Origin: Stenotrophomonas sp. 610A2
GTDB lineage: Bacteria; Pseudomonadota; Gammaproteobacteria; Xanthomonadales; Xanthomonadaceae
Assembly: GCF_030549615.1 (NCBI RefSeq)
Contig: NZ_CP130832.1
Span: 3,968,001 to 4,032,000, forward strand
Length of the DNA stretch: 64,000 nucleotides
Direction: 5' to 3'
A program made the position numbers and the translations under genes. The notes beneath the pieces were generated by a model, which did not search any database, was not told the origin of the DNA, and saw nothing but the letters and a program-made list of their open reading frames with translations. Below are positions 45,670 through 55,819 of this stretch, in pieces (position 1 is the stretch's first letter; each line of letters starts with the position of its first letter).

Positions 45670-47939
45670 TTCGATTCTCCGTACCAGATGCCACGGCCTT
45701 CGGTGCCGAAATAGATGCGGCCGGGAATGCGCGTATCACCGGTGACGTGACGGATCACGCCGCCAAAGCGCTGCGCGTCGTTGTCGATGCGGGTCCAGCG
45801 GCGGCCACCATTGTCCGAGCGGTACAGGCCACGCTTGCCGGCCATTTCGCCGAATACGAACAGCACCGGCGTGTCACCGTCCTTGAGCGGCTTGCCCAGC
45901 CCGACCGAGAACACGTTGTCCAGGCCTTCCACACGGCGCAGCTTGCCCGGCGACCAGTGCAACAGGCCTCGCCAACCAGCGGCAACCCAGGCCTCACCGG
46001 CCTGCCACGGATTCGGTCGGATCTCGGCACGGAACCAATCACCCACCGCGCCGACGCCGGCCTCGGCCTGACGGAATTCCACGCCGCCGTCGCCACTGAC
46101 ATACAGCGCGCCACTGACCGGATCGAAGCCGTAGTACACGCCTGCCTCCAGCTTGTCCGCTTCCACCACCGCATTCTTCGGCAGGCCTTTCACCGCCTGC
46201 CAGCGGCCGCCGAAATCGGCACTGAGCCAATGGCCGCCATTGCGGGTCTGCCAGATCACCCGCTTGCCATCGGCGGCCAGGGTGATGCGGCCTGCACCTT
46301 CGCCATCGGGTGGCTCGTGCGCGAATGCCGTCCAGTTGCGGCCGCCATCCTTCGACCAGGCCGCGCGCACCGCGCCTTCGGGGCGGTCATGGAAATAGCC
46401 GGTACGCACCATCAGCTGCGGTGCCTGCCCGGCATAGGCAAGGCTTTCGGTATTGGAGAAGCGCACGCCGGAAAACCGCTGCTGTGGCGTGTCCAGATCG
46501 TCATGCACGAAGCCGTCAATGTCGCCCAGGCCACTGACCAGGTGCGCGCCCTGCGGCGGGCTTACCAGCGCCAGCGGAACGGTCTCCTCGAAGCCGGCCA
46601 GCGGGAAACGCCAGGTCAGGCGCTTGCCTTCGTCGAAGCTGCGCAGGTCGCGCGTATCCCAGATGCCGTAGCCGGTGACGAACTGCAGGTGGCCAGGGTC
46701 GTGCGGATCGATCGCCAGCACGCCGATCCAATGCGGCCGTGCTTCCTCGGTCCACGGTGCATGGGAGTGGTCGAAGTCGGCGCGCGTGGACAGCGCGGTC
46801 CAGCTGCGGCCGCCATCGACGCTGCGGAAGATGTCGTCATGCGGCGCGAAGCGGTTGAAGGTGCTGGCGACGATGCGCTGCGGGTCCTGCGGATCAACCG
46901 CCACCGCGCCCCAGCCGAAGCCGTCGCCATGCAGATCGCTGGACTGCGGTACCGGGGTGATGTCGGTCCATGCACCGTCGCGCGGATCAAAGCGCCACAG
47001 CGCACCGTTGTTCATGGTGTTGGGACCGGGCTGGTCGCCGTAGCTCAGCAACCAGCGGCCCAGGCTGTCGCGCACCATGTGGTTGGGACGCAAGCCGGTC
47101 GGCTGGCCCGGAACCGCCTGCCAGCTGCTGCCGGCATCGTCGGAGCGGTACAGCGCGGTCTGCTGGGTCGAGACGCCGGCGTACACCGTGCGCGATGCAC
47201 CGTCGCCACCCTTGCTGTCGGGTTCGAAATTGATGAAGGCCACGCCGATGGCCTGCGCACCGCCCCAGCTCTGCGCGGTGGCTGCGGTGGATTTGGCGAT
47301 TGCCGGGAACGAGGTCAACTCGCTCCAGCTGATACCACCGTCGGCACTGCGCCACACGCCATTGGCACGGGTACCGAACAACAGCACCTTGCCGTCATTC
47401 GGGTCCACCGCCAGGCGCTCACCATTGGCGCGGCCCAATTCGTTGCCGCCCATCTTGAAGGGCAGTTCGGTGCGCTGGAAACTCTGCCCGCGGTCGTTCG
47501 AACGCAGGATCACGCCGTTGCTGCCGCGCTCGTGCAGGTAGGTGCCCACCGCCATGTACAGGCGTTCGGGGTCGGCCGGATCGACGGCCATGCTTTCCAC
47601 GCCGAAACGGCCCTGGTCGCTGGCGTCCATCCAGTCCAGCAGGGGTTGCCAGCGCTGCTGCGCCGGCTCCCAGCGGTAGGCGCCTCCGATATCGGTGCGC
47701 GCGTACTGCAGCCCCTGTTGCTGCGGATGGAAGACCAGCCCGGTAACGAAACCACCGCCGCCGATGGCGACGTTGTGCCACTGGTACCCAGGTTCCGCAG
47801 CAGCCTGCGCCGCCGGGATGCAGAGCACGGTTGGCAGCAGCAATGCCGCTGCCGCCAACCATCGCCGCAGATATCCTGCGCTGGTGGTAGCCGCCTGCCG
47901 CTGCGTGCTACCCGTGTTGAAGCGCCTGATACCTGCCAT
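45666..47939 (-). CDS. GH74 endo-xyloglucanase
   Basis: This 757-residue exported enzyme is built of two seven-bladed beta-propellers with BNR-like repeats (YRSDDAGSSW, FRSVDGGRSW, WSKDGGRNW). The catalytic aspartates are Asp83 in ARTDIGGAYRW and one in GLGDIDGF (Asp473/475). It cuts the xyloglucan backbone into oligosaccharides. The start at 47939 has GGAGG upstream; a signal peptide follows a basic N-terminus. It is the second gene of the block, 28 bp after the TonB-dependent receptor. Confidence 0.95.
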   Translation of the reverse strand: MAGIRRFNTGSTQRQAATTSAGYLRRWLAAAALLLPTVLCIPAAQAAAEPGYQWHNVAIGGGGFVTGLVFHPQQQGLQYARTDIGGAYRWEPAQQRWQPLLDWMDASDQGRFGVESMAVDPADPERLYMAVGTYLHERGSNGVILRSNDRGQSFQRTELPFKMGGNELGRANGERLAVDPNDGKVLLFGTRANGVWRSADGGISWSELTSFPAIAKSTAATAQSWGGAQAIGVAFINFEPDSKGGDGASRTVYAGVSTQQTALYRSDDAGSSWQAVPGQPTGLRPNHMVRDSLGRWLLSYGDQPGPNTMNNGALWRFDPRDGAWTDITPVPQSSDLHGDGFGWGAVAVDPQDPQRIVASTFNRFAPHDDIFRSVDGGRSWTALSTRADFDHSHAPWTEEARPHWIGVLAIDPHDPGHLQFVTGYGIWDTRDLRSFDEGKRLTWRFPLAGFEETVPLALVSPPQGAHLVSGLGDIDGFVHDDLDTPQQRFSGVRFSNTESLAYAGQAPQLMVRTGYFHDRPEGAVRAAWSKDGGRNWTAFAHEPPDGEGAGRITLAADGKRVIWQTRNGGHWLSADFGGRWQAVKGLPKNAVVEADKLEAGVYYGFDPVSGALYVSGDGGVEFRQAEAGVGAVGDWFRAEIRPNPWQAGEAWVAAGWRGLLHWSPGKLRRVEGLDNVFSVGLGKPLKDGDTPVLFVFGEMAGKRGLYRSDNGGRRWTRIDNDAQRFGGVIRHVTGDTRIPGRIYFGTEGRGIWYGESN

Positions 47940-47967
47940 ACCGCACCTCCGTCTACCCAAGCCGCGT

Positions 47968-50904
47968 TTACAGATCCAGGTTGGCCCGGATGCTCATGCC
48001 GTAACGGCGATCATTGATGTACCAGCCATTCGGACGACTGCTGCTGCCGTAGTAGTCCGAGCGCACCTCATCGAGCAGGTTGGTGCCGTCAATCGTCAGT
48101 GACCAGATCTCGTTGAGGTTGATGCGCAGCGACGCATCCAGCTGGCCGGTGGCGTCGTGGTACTGCGGCACGTGGCCGGCATTCGGCGGACGCGTGGTGA
48201 CCAGCCAGGTATCACGCCAGTTGTAGGCGGCGCGGAACGAAACGCGGGACTTTTCGTACATCAGCACCACGTTGTAGCTGTTCTTGGACAGGCCTTCCAA
48301 CGGCAGGTAGGAGATCTCCACGCCATCGGTGCCTGCAGCATCCGGTGCCGGTGCCTTGCTGTCCACGTAGGTGTAGTTGGCTTCGAAACCCAGGCCATCC
48401 AGCACGCCTGGCAGGAAAGTGAAGAACTGGCGGTAGCCGAGCTCCAGACCCTTGATCTTGCCGTCCTTGCCATTCGAACGCGTCTGCAGCTGGAACTCAC
48501 GCACGCACTCGGCGCTGACGCAGGCGCGGGTCTCGCCAGTGGTCGAGCCCTCCAGCGGCACGTCGAAGTTGGCGTCGTAGTAATTGGCCGCGATGGTGTC
48601 GTAGTAGTAGAAGCCCTTCACCTTCTTGTAGAACGCGGTGCCGTACAGCATCGAGCCCTGGCCGAAATACCATTCCAGCGAGGTATCGAACTGGTTGGAA
48701 TACATCGGCTTCAGGTAAGGATTGCCACGGCTGGCATAGGACACGCCGCCGGTATTGAAGTCGAAGAAGGTGTCGTTGAGGTAGACGTAGGGATCGAGCA
48801 GATCGAAGTCCGGGCGCGACATCGCACGCGAGGCAGCCACGCGCCACTGCAGGCTGTCGGTCAGGAACATGCGGAAGTTCAGGCTCGGCAGAACATCGGT
48901 ATAGGAGTTGGTGACGTCGATCTTCGCCACCTCGTTCGACGGCGAGTTCTGTTCCAGCTCGTAACCCTTGACCGAGGTTTCGGTGCGCACCACGCGTACG
49001 CCAACGTTGGCATCCCAGGGGAAGCGCGCGTCGTCCTGGCCCATGCGCAGCATCGCGTATGCGGCATAGGTGTTCTCGGTGTAGTCGCGGATGTCGGTGG
49101 TCGGGTTGTAGGCAACCGGATCGTGGCCGAACATGCGCACGGTGTTCTCGTAATCAGCAACCATCTGGTCGCAGGCCACGTAGCCGGTCGGCAGGCCACT
49201 GGCGCCACGGAAATGGTCGGTGAACGGGAACAGCCGGTAGCAGGCGTCCGGATAGTCCTTGAACGGTGCTGCCGAGAAACTGCCCCAGGCGTTGTCGGTG
49301 CCGGCCGGGGCGATCTTCTGCCAGTTCCAGCCCGAGCTGCGGGTGATGGCCGAGCGATCGGTATAGCGCACGCCCATGCGCAGGTCATTGAGCAGGTCGC
49401 TGTCGAGGAAATCCCAGCGCAGGTCGGCGCGCCAGGAGAACTGGTCAGCGTCGTTGTTGTCGCGCTTGTCCAGGTGCGAGTACCAGCCACCGTAGTTGCT
49501 GATGTCGCTCATATAGCCGTCGATCGGCTTGCCGGTGTCGCGGTCCAGCACGGTCACGGTCGGGTACTTGCCGGTCATGTCCACGCGTACCGGCGGCACG
49601 CCGTACAGCCCGGACCAGCCGCGCCAGTCATCCGGATCCACCTGGCCGGCGAGCAGGTCAACCCAGTAGTTGACGCTCTCGGTGGTGGCATCGATGTACT
49701 GGAAATCGGTGGACAGGTGGAGGTTGTCGTTGACCTGCCACTTGCCGCCCAATGCAAGATCGGTGGTGACCGAGTTGCGCCAATCCATGCGCGAGGTGGT
49801 GGTCACCAGTGCATTGTTGAAGGTGCCGTACTCGAACTCACCGTTGCCATCGAAGCCGAACGGGTCGTTGAAGTTCTCATAGCCCGGAATGCTCGGCGAG
49901 ACGAAGCCCCAGCCGTTGCCGGACCAGTTCACCAGGTCCTGGGTATTGTTGTTGAGGTTGCCCACACGCACGCTGTATTCGCGGTTGCGGAACTTGTAGT
50001 CAGAGCGCAGGCCGGTGGCGTACAGCTCGATGTCGTCGTTGGGCTTCCATTGCAGGGCGATGTACTGGCCGTCGCGCTCACGGTCACCGAAGTGGCTGTA
50101 CATGCCCACTTCGCTGGGCACCACTACTTCCTTGCCTTCGTAGCCGGGCACATCGTCATAGGCCAGGTAGCTGCCCATGTTGATGCGGTCTTCCCGGTAC
50201 TGGCCTTCCTGATGGGCAACATTGAACAGCACGCCGAACTCGCCGGCATTGGTGTTCCAGCGGTTGGAGAACAGGAACGAGGCCGACGGCTGCACCGAAT
50301 CGCGCAGGTCCCACTTGTTGACGGTGAAACTGCCGGACAGCTTCATGCCTTCCTGGTCGAACGGCATGCGCGTACGCAGGTTGACCAGGCCACCGAGGCC
50401 GCCTTCTATCAATTCGGCGCTGGGGTTCTTGTAGACATCCACACCGCCCAGCAGTTCGGCCGGCACGTCTTCCCAGCTCAGCGCACGGCCACTGTTGGCG
50501 GTGAAGATGTCACGGCCATTGAGCTCGCTGCGCACCTGGGTGAGGCCGCGCACCATGATGTCGCTGCCCTCGCCCTTGTTGCGGGTGATCTGCACGCCGG
50601 TAATGCGCTGCAGGGCTTCGGCGACGTTGTTGTCGGGCAGCTTGCCGATGTCTTCGGCAACGATTGAATCAACGATCTGGTCGCTGGTTTCCTTGATCAC
50701 CTGCGCCTTGGTCAGGCTGCCACGGGTGCCGGTGACCTGGACCTTGTCGAGCTCGGTGGCCTTGGCGGGCGCGGCGTCCTGCGCCTGTGCAGCTGCGGAC
50801 AACAGCAGCGCGACACTCAGGGCAAGCACAGTGGGTTGCAGACCGGTACACGCACGACGGCGCGCACTATTGGCCACCGTAAGGCGGCGCTGGAACGTTG
50901 ACAT
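47968..50904 (-). CDS. TonB-dependent receptor for xyloglucan oligosaccharides
   Basis: This 978-residue outer-membrane receptor has a signal peptide, a TonB-box region (LDKVQVTGTRGSL), a plug domain (IGKLPDNNVAEALQRITGVQI, IMVRGL) and a C-terminal beta-barrel ending in IRANLDL with a terminal hydrophobic residue. It matches the large Xanthomonas/Caulobacter TonB receptor class often tied to plant polysaccharide uptake. Its place at the head of the block suggests it imports GH74 products. The start at 50904 has GGGAGG upstream. Confidence 0.93.
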   Translation of the reverse strand: MSTFQRRLTVANSARRRACTGLQPTVLALSVALLLSAAAQAQDAAPAKATELDKVQVTGTRGSLTKAQVIKETSDQIVDSIVAEDIGKLPDNNVAEALQRITGVQITRNKGEGSDIMVRGLTQVRSELNGRDIFTANSGRALSWEDVPAELLGGVDVYKNPSAELIEGGLGGLVNLRTRMPFDQEGMKLSGSFTVNKWDLRDSVQPSASFLFSNRWNTNAGEFGVLFNVAHQEGQYREDRINMGSYLAYDDVPGYEGKEVVVPSEVGMYSHFGDRERDGQYIALQWKPNDDIELYATGLRSDYKFRNREYSVRVGNLNNNTQDLVNWSGNGWGFVSPSIPGYENFNDPFGFDGNGEFEYGTFNNALVTTTSRMDWRNSVTTDLALGGKWQVNDNLHLSTDFQYIDATTESVNYWVDLLAGQVDPDDWRGWSGLYGVPPVRVDMTGKYPTVTVLDRDTGKPIDGYMSDISNYGGWYSHLDKRDNNDADQFSWRADLRWDFLDSDLLNDLRMGVRYTDRSAITRSSGWNWQKIAPAGTDNAWGSFSAAPFKDYPDACYRLFPFTDHFRGASGLPTGYVACDQMVADYENTVRMFGHDPVAYNPTTDIRDYTENTYAAYAMLRMGQDDARFPWDANVGVRVVRTETSVKGYELEQNSPSNEVAKIDVTNSYTDVLPSLNFRMFLTDSLQWRVAASRAMSRPDFDLLDPYVYLNDTFFDFNTGGVSYASRGNPYLKPMYSNQFDTSLEWYFGQGSMLYGTAFYKKVKGFYYYDTIAANYYDANFDVPLEGSTTGETRACVSAECVREFQLQTRSNGKDGKIKGLELGYRQFFTFLPGVLDGLGFEANYTYVDSKAPAPDAAGTDGVEISYLPLEGLSKNSYNVVLMYEKSRVSFRAAYNWRDTWLVTTRPPNAGHVPQYHDATGQLDASLRINLNEIWSLTIDGTNLLDEVRSDYYGSSSRPNGWYINDRRYGMSIRANLDL

Positions 50905-51210
50905 GAGTGTTCCCTCCCAGGACACATGACGACGATTGAGTTGTCCCAGCACCGACGTCATTGCGCCTTTGGCACCAGGTGAAGCAGATTGAAAACCGCG
51001 TACTAACGCACCCCGCGCTAGCGAGGCACTCGACTAACCGCTCTTCACATCCTTCGTTGCCGGTGGATTCGCCTCCATCCCCTGTGCCTGCGACCACCGA
51101 CCCTGATACCGATGGCCATCGACCATCACGGCGGCGAGCATAGGCGCGGGTACACATGCCCGACCAATGAAAAAATGCGCAGGATGTATATCGGAAGCGA
51201 ATACCCCGGT
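50905..51210 (-). promoter_or_regulatory. Upstream region of the xyloglucan block
   Basis: These 306 bases hold no credible gene. They must carry the main promoter of the receptor operon; I see a CGCTAGCG palindrome (51016-51023) and a poorly spaced TTGGTC/TATGCT pair near 51138-51170, neither convincing. No recognisable xyl-box is visible. Confidence 0.4.
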
Positions 51211-52164
51211 TCAGGCGACCGGCGGGTACAACCTCCGCGCGGTTGACCGCAGCGCCTCCAGCACGCGCTCGGCGCCGGGGGACAGCAACTGGTCGCGGCG
51301 GCGGATGATGCCGAAGAACTCCATGCGCACGTCCAGTGCGATCGGCAAGACCAGCATCTGCCCGGTCTGCAGGTAGGGCGCGACCGACTCGGCCGGCAAC
51401 GCGGTCAACATGTCGCTGTGCCGCAACAGATGGATGGTGACCGGCAGCGAGGTGGTCTCGACGATGTTCTGCGGCGGCACCAGGCCATGCTCCAGGAACA
51501 CCGCGTCCAACCGCGAGCGCAGCACACTGCCATCGGGCGGCATGATCCAGCCGTAGTCGACCAGGTCGCCGTAGCTGACGCGTTTGCGCCCGGCCAAGGG
51601 ATGGCCGGCACGGACAATCACCGAGTGCGGTTCGTCCGCCAGCGGCTCGAATTCCAGCTCACTGCTGCCCTCGGCACCCATGATGCGGCCGACCACGATG
51701 TCGAGTTGGCCGTCGAGCAGCTTGGCCACCAGCGGCCGGCTGTAGTCCATCTCGATCCGAATCAGGATGTCGGGGAAGTCGCGCTTGAGCGCGGCCACCG
51801 CCTGCGGCACCAGGTTGGTGCCCGGGTTGACCACGGTGCCGATGGCAGCCTGGCCGGTACGGCCACTGCGCAGCGCGGCGATCTCGTCCTGGGCGCGGCC
51901 GATCTCCGACAGCGCAGAGCGCGCGCGGCGGATCAGCACCTGCCCGTACCAGGTCGGTTCCACCCCGCGCGCATGCCGCTCGAACAGCGGCACGCCCAGC
52001 AGGTCCTCCATTTCAGCCAGCAGCTTGGACGCCGCCGGCTGGGTCATATTGGCCGCCTCGGCCGCGCGCAGCACCGAGCGTTGCTCGTAGAGATGCAGCA
52101 GCAGCAACAGGTGACGGGTCTTCAAACGGGTGGCATTGAACCAGCCGGTGGTGGGTTGAACCAT
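51211..52164 (-). CDS. LysR-family regulator of the galactose/galactonate operon
   Basis: This 317-residue regulator has an N-terminal winged helix (LLLLLHLYEQRSVLRAAEAANMTQPAASKLLAEMEDLLGV cut to its helix-turn-helix core AAEAANMTQPAASKLLAEME) and a C-terminal periplasmic-binding-like sensor domain (from about residue 95). It diverges from the sugar-acid operon, the usual layout for a LysR regulator that controls its neighbour. Two inverted repeats lie in the shared 245-bp gap. Its inducer is probably a galactose or galactonate derivative; that is inference. Confidence 0.88.
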   Translation of the reverse strand: MVQPTTGWFNATRLKTRHLLLLLHLYEQRSVLRAAEAANMTQPAASKLLAEMEDLLGVPLFERHARGVEPTWYGQVLIRRARSALSEIGRAQDEIAALRSGRTGQAAIGTVVNPGTNLVPQAVAALKRDFPDILIRIEMDYSRPLVAKLLDGQLDIVVGRIMGAEGSSELEFEPLADEPHSVIVRAGHPLAGRKRVSYGDLVDYGWIMPPDGSVLRSRLDAVFLEHGLVPPQNIVETTSLPVTIHLLRHSDMLTALPAESVAPYLQTGQMLVLPIALDVRMEFFGIIRRRDQLLSPGAERVLEALRSTARRLYPPVA

Positions 52165-52191
52165 GCGTGTCGATCCCCTCGACGGAGTAGC

Positions 52192-52208
52192 TATTCGCCC
52201 AGCGAATA
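52192..52208. promoter_or_regulatory. LysR-type box TATTCGC-CCA-GCGAATA
   Basis: This perfect inverted repeat contains ATTC-N7-GAAT, the classic T-N11-A recognition form of LysR regulators. It begins 28 bp before the LysR start, fitting autoregulation and control of the divergent operon. Confidence 0.7.
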
Positions 52209-52213
52209 CATTA

Positions 52214-52234
52214 CGACAAAAATTTCATTTGTCG
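52214..52234. promoter_or_regulatory. Second inverted repeat CGACAAA-N7-TTTGTCG
   Basis: A perfect 7-bp-arm inverted repeat lies six bases beyond the LysR box in an AT-rich patch. It may be the activation half of the operator or the site of another regulator. Confidence 0.6.
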
Positions 52235-52338
52235 CACATAGGTTCTCACGCAAGGCTATGCCACGCTTCCGTCAGCACCGCTGCCGCCCTGCCGGGCCGG
52301 CGCGGCCAGTACCGACAGCAGGCTCCAGGGAGAAAGGG

Positions 52339-52413
52339 ATGAAGGTTTCAGGATCAGCCAGCGCCAGCAGCGCGGGCGGCCACTGTGTTTGCCGGGCCGG
52401 AGGCAGCCGATGA
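52339..52413 (+). CDS. Possible 24-codon upstream open frame
   Basis: A short frame starts MKVSGSASASSAGG, with a strong GGGAGAAAGGG directly before its ATG, and its TGA overlaps the ATG of the dehydrogenase gene. It could be a leader peptide coupled to the operon. It is an open extension of a longer non-coding frame, so chance is possible. Confidence 0.25.
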   Translation: MKVSGSASASSAGGHCVCRAGGSR

Positions 52414-53144
52414 GCGCTCGCCTGGCCGGCAAGGTGGCAGTGGTGACCGGTGCCGCCAGCGGCATCGGCGCGGCCATCGCGCGCCTGTTCGTCAACGAAG
52501 GCGCGCAGGTGGTCGGCATCGACCTGATTGCCGCCGACGCCGACGGTTTCGAGCTGCTGCAGGGCGACATCACCGATGCCGCCGCGATGCGCGGCCTGAT
52601 CGAAGCCACCCTCACCCGCCATGGCCGCATCGATGTGCTGGTCAACAATGCCGGCGCCGATGTGTTCTCCGATCCGCTGGCATTGGATGACGCGCAGTGG
52701 CAGCGCTGCTTCGCCTTGAACCTGGAAGGTGCCTGGCAGCTGTGCAAGGCCGTGCTGCCCGGCATGGTCGTGCAACAGGCTGGCGCCATCGTCAACATCG
52801 CCTCGGTGCATGGCCACAAGATCATTCGCGGTGCGTTCCCATATCCCGTGGCCAAGCACGCCTTGATCGGCATGACCCGTTCGCTCGGCGTCGAATACGC
52901 CGCGCACGGCATCCGCGTGAACTCGATTTCGCCGGGTTTGATCCTGGTGCCGCGCATCGAAGCCTGGTTCGAGCGCGAGCCCGGCGCTCGCGAACGCCAG
53001 ACCGCGCTGCTGCCCCCGCGCCGCATCGGCAGCCCGGAAGAAGTAGCGTATACCGCGCTGTTCCTGGCCAGCGACGAAGCGCGCTTCATCAACGCCACCG
53101 ACATCCTGATCGATGGCGGCCGCTCACAGGTTTACCACGACTGA
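52410..53144 (+). CDS. SDR-family sugar dehydrogenase, probable D-galactose 1-dehydrogenase
   Basis: This 244-residue NAD(P)-dependent short-chain dehydrogenase has TGAASGIG at the nucleotide site, VNNAG, and the catalytic YPVAK (Tyr-x-x-x-Lys). Its place at the head of an operon for galactonate catabolism suggests it oxidises D-galactose to the lactone, the first step of the De Ley-Doudoroff pathway. Sequence alone cannot exclude another aldose. The start at 52410 has GGAGG six bases before it, rather than the upstream 52389. Confidence 0.8.
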   Translation: MSARLAGKVAVVTGAASGIGAAIARLFVNEGAQVVGIDLIAADADGFELLQGDITDAAAMRGLIEATLTRHGRIDVLVNNAGADVFSDPLALDDAQWQRCFALNLEGAWQLCKAVLPGMVVQQAGAIVNIASVHGHKIIRGAFPYPVAKHALIGMTRSLGVEYAAHGIRVNSISPGLILVPRIEAWFEREPGARERQTALLPPRRIGSPEEVAYTALFLASDEARFINATDILIDGGRSQVYHD

Positions 53145-53145
53145 C

Positions 53146-53763
53146 ATGACCGCCCTGCCTTTCCAGTTGCCCTTGATCGCGATCCTGCGCGGCATCACGC
53201 CGGGTGAGGTGGATGCACATGTCGATGCACTGGTCGAGGAAGGCTTCGACGCGATCGAGATACCAAGCAACTCGCCAGGCTGGGAGCAGAGCGTGCAACG
53301 CAGCGTGCAGCGCCACGGCCAGCACGCCTGCATCGGCGCTGGCACGGTGGTGCTGCCCGAACACATCGACGCGCTGTTGCGTGCCGGCGGCCGCTTGATG
53401 GTCACGCCCAATACCGACCCGCAGCTGATCCAACGCGCCGTTGCCGAAGGACTGCTGGTGGCAGCCGGTTTTGCCACTGCCAGCGAAGCATTCCAGGCAC
53501 TGCGCGCAGGCGCGCAGATGCTGAAGCTGTTCCCCGCATCCGTTCACGGCCCCGCACTAATCCGCGCCCTGCGCAGCGTGCTGCCGCCCGTACCTCTTTT
53601 CGCCGTCGGTGGCGTCTCCCCCGCAACCCTGGCCAGCTATCTTTCCGCTGGTTGTCAGGGTGCGGGCACCGGCGGTGACCTTTATCAACCCGGCCAATCG
53701 GTGCAGACCACCCGCGATAACGCGCGTGCTTTCCGCCAGGCCTACCTGGACTACTCGGCATGA
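53146..53763 (+). CDS. dgoA: 2-dehydro-3-deoxy-6-phosphogalactonate aldolase
   Basis: This 205-residue class I aldolase of the KDPG/KHG family splits KDPGal into pyruvate and glyceraldehyde 3-phosphate. Schiff-base Lys127 lies in QMLKLFPAS and the general acid/base Glu38 in [10 protein letters not shown]; the spacing matches E. coli DgoA. It starts one base after the dehydrogenase stop and overlaps dgoD by four bases. Confidence 0.94.
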   Translation: MTALPFQLPLIAILRGITPGEVDAHVDALVEEGFDAIEIPSNSPGWEQSVQRSVQRHGQHACIGAGTVVLPEHIDALLRAGGRLMVTPNTDPQLIQRAVAEGLLVAAGFATASEAFQALRAGAQMLKLFPASVHGPALIRALRSVLPPVPLFAVGGVSPATLASYLSAGCQGAGTGGDLYQPGQSVQTTRDNARAFRQAYLDYSA

Positions 53764-54911
53764 AGATCGTGCGTCTGACCACCTACCAGGCCGCGCCGCG
53801 CTGGTTGTTCCTCAAGATCGAGACCGACGAAGGCATCAGCGGCTGGGGCGAACCGGTGATCGAAGGCCGCGCCGCCACCGTCGAGGCGGCGGTGCACGAA
53901 CTGGGCGATTACCTGATCGGCAAGGATCCAGCACGCATCAACGACCTGTGGCAGGTGCTGTACCGCGGCGGCTTCTACCGCGGCGGCGCGATCCTGATGA
54001 GCGCCATTGCCGGCATCGACCAAGCGCTGTGGGACATCAAGGGCAAGGCGCTGGGCGTGCCGGTCTACCAACTGCTCGGCGGCCTGGTGCGCGATCGCAT
54101 GAAGACGTACCGCTGGGTTGGCGGCGACCGCCCGGCCGATATCGTCAACCAGATGCGGCACTACAAGTCACTGGGTTATGACACCTTCAAGTTCAACGGC
54201 ACCGAGGAACTGAAGATGATCGACAGCCCGCGCGCCGTAGACACTGCCATCGAGAAAGTCGCCACCATCCGCGACGCACTCGGCAACAGCGTGGATTTCG
54301 GCATCGACTTCCACGGCCGGGTGAGTGCACCGATGGCGCGTGTGCTGCTGAAGGAACTGGCACCATACCGTCCGTTGTTCGTCGAAGAGCCGGTGCTGCC
54401 GGAGCAATGGGAGTACTACCGCCCGCTGTCCGAAATCAGCAGCATTCCACTGGCGGCTGGCGAGCGCATGTATTCGCGCACCGAGTTCAAGCCGGTGTTG
54501 GCTGCCGGTGGCCTGTCCATCCTGCAGCCGGATCTGTCGCACGCAGGTGGCATCAGCGAATGCCACAAAATCGCCGCCATGGCCGAGGCACATGACGTCG
54601 CACTGGCACCGCATTGCCCACTCGGGCCGGTGGCGCTGGCCGCCTGCCTGCAGCTGGACTTCGTCGCCCACAACGCGGTGCTGCAGGAACAGAGCATCGG
54701 CATCCACTACAACGAAGGTGCGGACCTGCTGGATTACGTCATCAACAAGGACGACTTCGCCTGCGATGCGCAAGGCTGTATCTCCGCCCTGCCTAAACCG
54801 GGGTTGGGCGTGGAGATCGACGAAGCACGCCTGATCGAAGCCAACAAGAATCCGCCGCGCTGGCGTAATCCGCTGTGGCGCCACAGCGACGGCAGCGTGG
54901 CCGAATGGTAA
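53760..54911 (+). CDS. dgoD: D-galactonate dehydratase
   Basis: This 383-residue enolase-superfamily enzyme dehydrates D-galactonate to 2-keto-3-deoxygalactonate. Metal ligands Asp183, Glu209 and Glu235 and catalytic His185 and His285 are all present at exactly the positions known for E. coli DgoD, as is its length. The ATG overlaps the dgoA stop. Confidence 0.97.
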   Translation: MKIVRLTTYQAAPRWLFLKIETDEGISGWGEPVIEGRAATVEAAVHELGDYLIGKDPARINDLWQVLYRGGFYRGGAILMSAIAGIDQALWDIKGKALGVPVYQLLGGLVRDRMKTYRWVGGDRPADIVNQMRHYKSLGYDTFKFNGTEELKMIDSPRAVDTAIEKVATIRDALGNSVDFGIDFHGRVSAPMARVLLKELAPYRPLFVEEPVLPEQWEYYRPLSEISSIPLAAGERMYSRTEFKPVLAAGGLSILQPDLSHAGGISECHKIAAMAEAHDVALAPHCPLGPVALAACLQLDFVAHNAVLQEQSIGIHYNEGADLLDYVINKDDFACDAQGCISALPKPGLGVEIDEARLIEANKNPPRWRNPLWRHSDGSVAEW

Positions 54912-55819
54912 GTGACGCAGGTGTTGAGGTAGCACATGCCGAACTGCTGGTAGACAGCCGTTGCGAGCTGGGCGAAGGCATCCTCTGGTGCGACCGCCGC
55001 AAGGTCCTGTACTGGACCGACATCCTGGCCGCGCGCCTGTGGCGCCACGATCCAGCCAGCGGCCACAGCCAGTACTGGCAACTGCACGAACCGCTGGGTT
55101 GCCTTGCCCTGGCCAGCGACGGCCGCCTGCTGCTGGGCCTGGCCAATGGCCTGCATGCAGCCGATCCGGAAGCACAGCTGCAGGACCGTGAACTCCGCCT
55201 GCAACTGCTGGCACAGGTGGAAGCAGACAACCACGATACCCGCATCAATGACGGCCGTGCCGACCGCCACGGCAACTTCGTATTCGGCACCAAGAGCGAG
55301 TATGCGGACGGGCGCCGCGCCGGCAGCTTCTATCAATGGAGCGCGCAGCACGGCCTGCGTCGCCTGCCCTTGCCGCCAGCGACGATTCCCAATGCGATCT
55401 GCTTCAGTCCCGAAGGCACGCGCATCTACTTCTGCGACTCACCGCAGGCCAACATCATCACTGGCCGCTACGACCCGGATAGCGCCCAGGTTACGGATTT
55501 GCAGGCGTTCGCTGCGTTAAGTGAACCCGGAGTCGAGCCGGACGGTGCGGTTATCGATGCGCAAGGCCGCATGTGGAACGCGCACTGGGCCGCTGGCCGG
55601 GTGACCTGCTACTCCGCTGATGGCGACATCGAACAACAAGTTCATATCCCAACCCAGAATGCGTCCTGCTGTTTTGTAGCGCCCGGCGCGCTGTACATAA
55701 GCAGCGCTCGCATCGGTCTGGATACAGCCGCACTCACGGCACAACCCAGCGCTGGCGGCATCTTTGTCTGGAAGCATCCGCAATTGAACGCCAGCGTAGA
55801 CCGCGTGGAGTTGCCATGA
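54905..55819 (+). CDS. SMP-30/gluconolactonase family lactonase
   Basis: This 304-residue six-bladed propeller of the SMP-30/regucalcin family has the metal-site motifs [23 protein letters not shown] (with R-x-N-D-G-R pattern RINDGR), [12 protein letters not shown] and [11 protein letters not shown]. It should open galactonolactone to galactonate. The start at 54905 overlaps the dgoD stop; overlap with dgoK downstream is four bases. Confidence 0.9.
   Translation: MVSDAGVEVAHAELLVDSRCELGEGILWCDRRKVLYWTDILAARLWRHDPASGHSQYWQLHEPLGCLALASDGRLLLGLANGLHAADPEAQLQDRELRLQLLAQVEADNHDTRINDGRADRHGNFVFGTKSEYADGRRAGSFYQWSAQHGLRRLPLPPATIPNAICFSPEGTRIYFCDSPQANIITGRYDPDSAQVTDLQAFAALSEPGVEPDGAVIDAQGRMWNAHWAAGRVTCYSADGDIEQQVHIPTQNASCCFVAPGALYISSARIGLDTAALTAQPSAGGIFVWKHPQLNASVDRVELP

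Noticed and set aside
51016..51023. CGCTAGCG palindrome as a xyl-box-like operator of the receptor operon
   Set aside because: It is only eight bases and does not match the TGGTAGCGCTAACA form described for Xanthomonas xylan genes; chance is likely.
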